Source: a methanogenic archaeon
GTDB lineage: Archaea; Thermoplasmatota; Thermoplasmata; Methanomassiliicoccales; Methanomethylophilaceae
Length of the DNA stretch: 6,044 nucleotides
Direction: 5' to 3'
NCBI GenBank assembly: GCA_902787415.1
Contig: CADAGG010000085.1
Span: 1 to 6,044 of the forward strand
Shown: positions 6,025 through 6,044 of the stretch, piece by piece
Numbering within the stretch: position 1 is the stretch's first letter
Layout of the letters: every line of letters starts with the position of its first letter
Position numbers and translations under genes: made by a program
The notes under the pieces: model-generated
Databases searched by the model: none
What the model saw: the letters and a program-made list of their open reading frames with translations, nothing else
What the model was told of the DNA's origin: nothing

Positions 6025-6044
6025 CAGATGCATTTTGCTTCTGG

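Noticed and set aside
1..6044. CRISPR array, tRNA/rRNA genes, transposase or integrase
   Set aside because: No regularly spaced repeats, cloverleaf-like segments, rRNA stretches or transposase motifs were found on either strand.

Overview
The window looks like a piece of a GC-rich methanogenic archaeon of the Thermoplasmata, most likely Methanomassiliicoccales. This placement is an inference from archaeal TATA/BRE promoters, an apparently leaderless gene, an archaeal-type TruD, very high GC at third codon positions and heavy AGG/CGC arginine use. It has not been tested by any search.

Layout. Bases 1-119 (minus) hold the 5' end of a membrane protein gene that leaves the window. After an intergenic stretch with a GC-rich hairpin comes a complete aquaporin gene (335-1033, minus). 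Its first pore motif is NTA instead of NPA, yet its predicted selectivity filter is that of a strict water channel (AqpZ type). A 136-base divergent region follows. It carries two back-to-back archaeal promoters and three copies of a TTGCAYT-type motif. Two of these form an inverted repeat around the TATA box of the next gene, which appears to be transcribed leaderless. That gene (1170 to about 4771, plus) encodes a cytosolic protein of about 1,200 residues made of some twenty TPR repeats plus an unrecognised helical C-terminal domain. Its last 30 or so codons are knocked out of frame by an apparent one-base deletion at about 4689. The restored frame stops at 4771, two bases from the stop of the convergent gene.

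The convergent minus-strand gene (4774-5799) carries the C-terminal two thirds of the tRNA pseudouridine synthase TruD. The N-terminal third, which holds the catalytic Asp motif, is missing. In its place are about 35-40 residues that read like the start of an amidohydrolase (dihydroorotase-like). That start sits one base after the stop of a 43-residue remnant matching the C-terminal end of a GNAT acetyltransferase. Beyond this lies a very AT-rich stretch and a hairpin. Base composition and codon use change near 5700. Bases from about 5700 to 6044 therefore look foreign to the rest, either a real rearrangement or a chimeric assembly join.

The genes do not form an obvious pathway. No CRISPR array, rRNA, tRNA or intact mobile element was seen. 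The most useful observations are the TruD chimera, the TPR frameshift, the odd aquaporin motif and the shared motif in the divergent promoter region.
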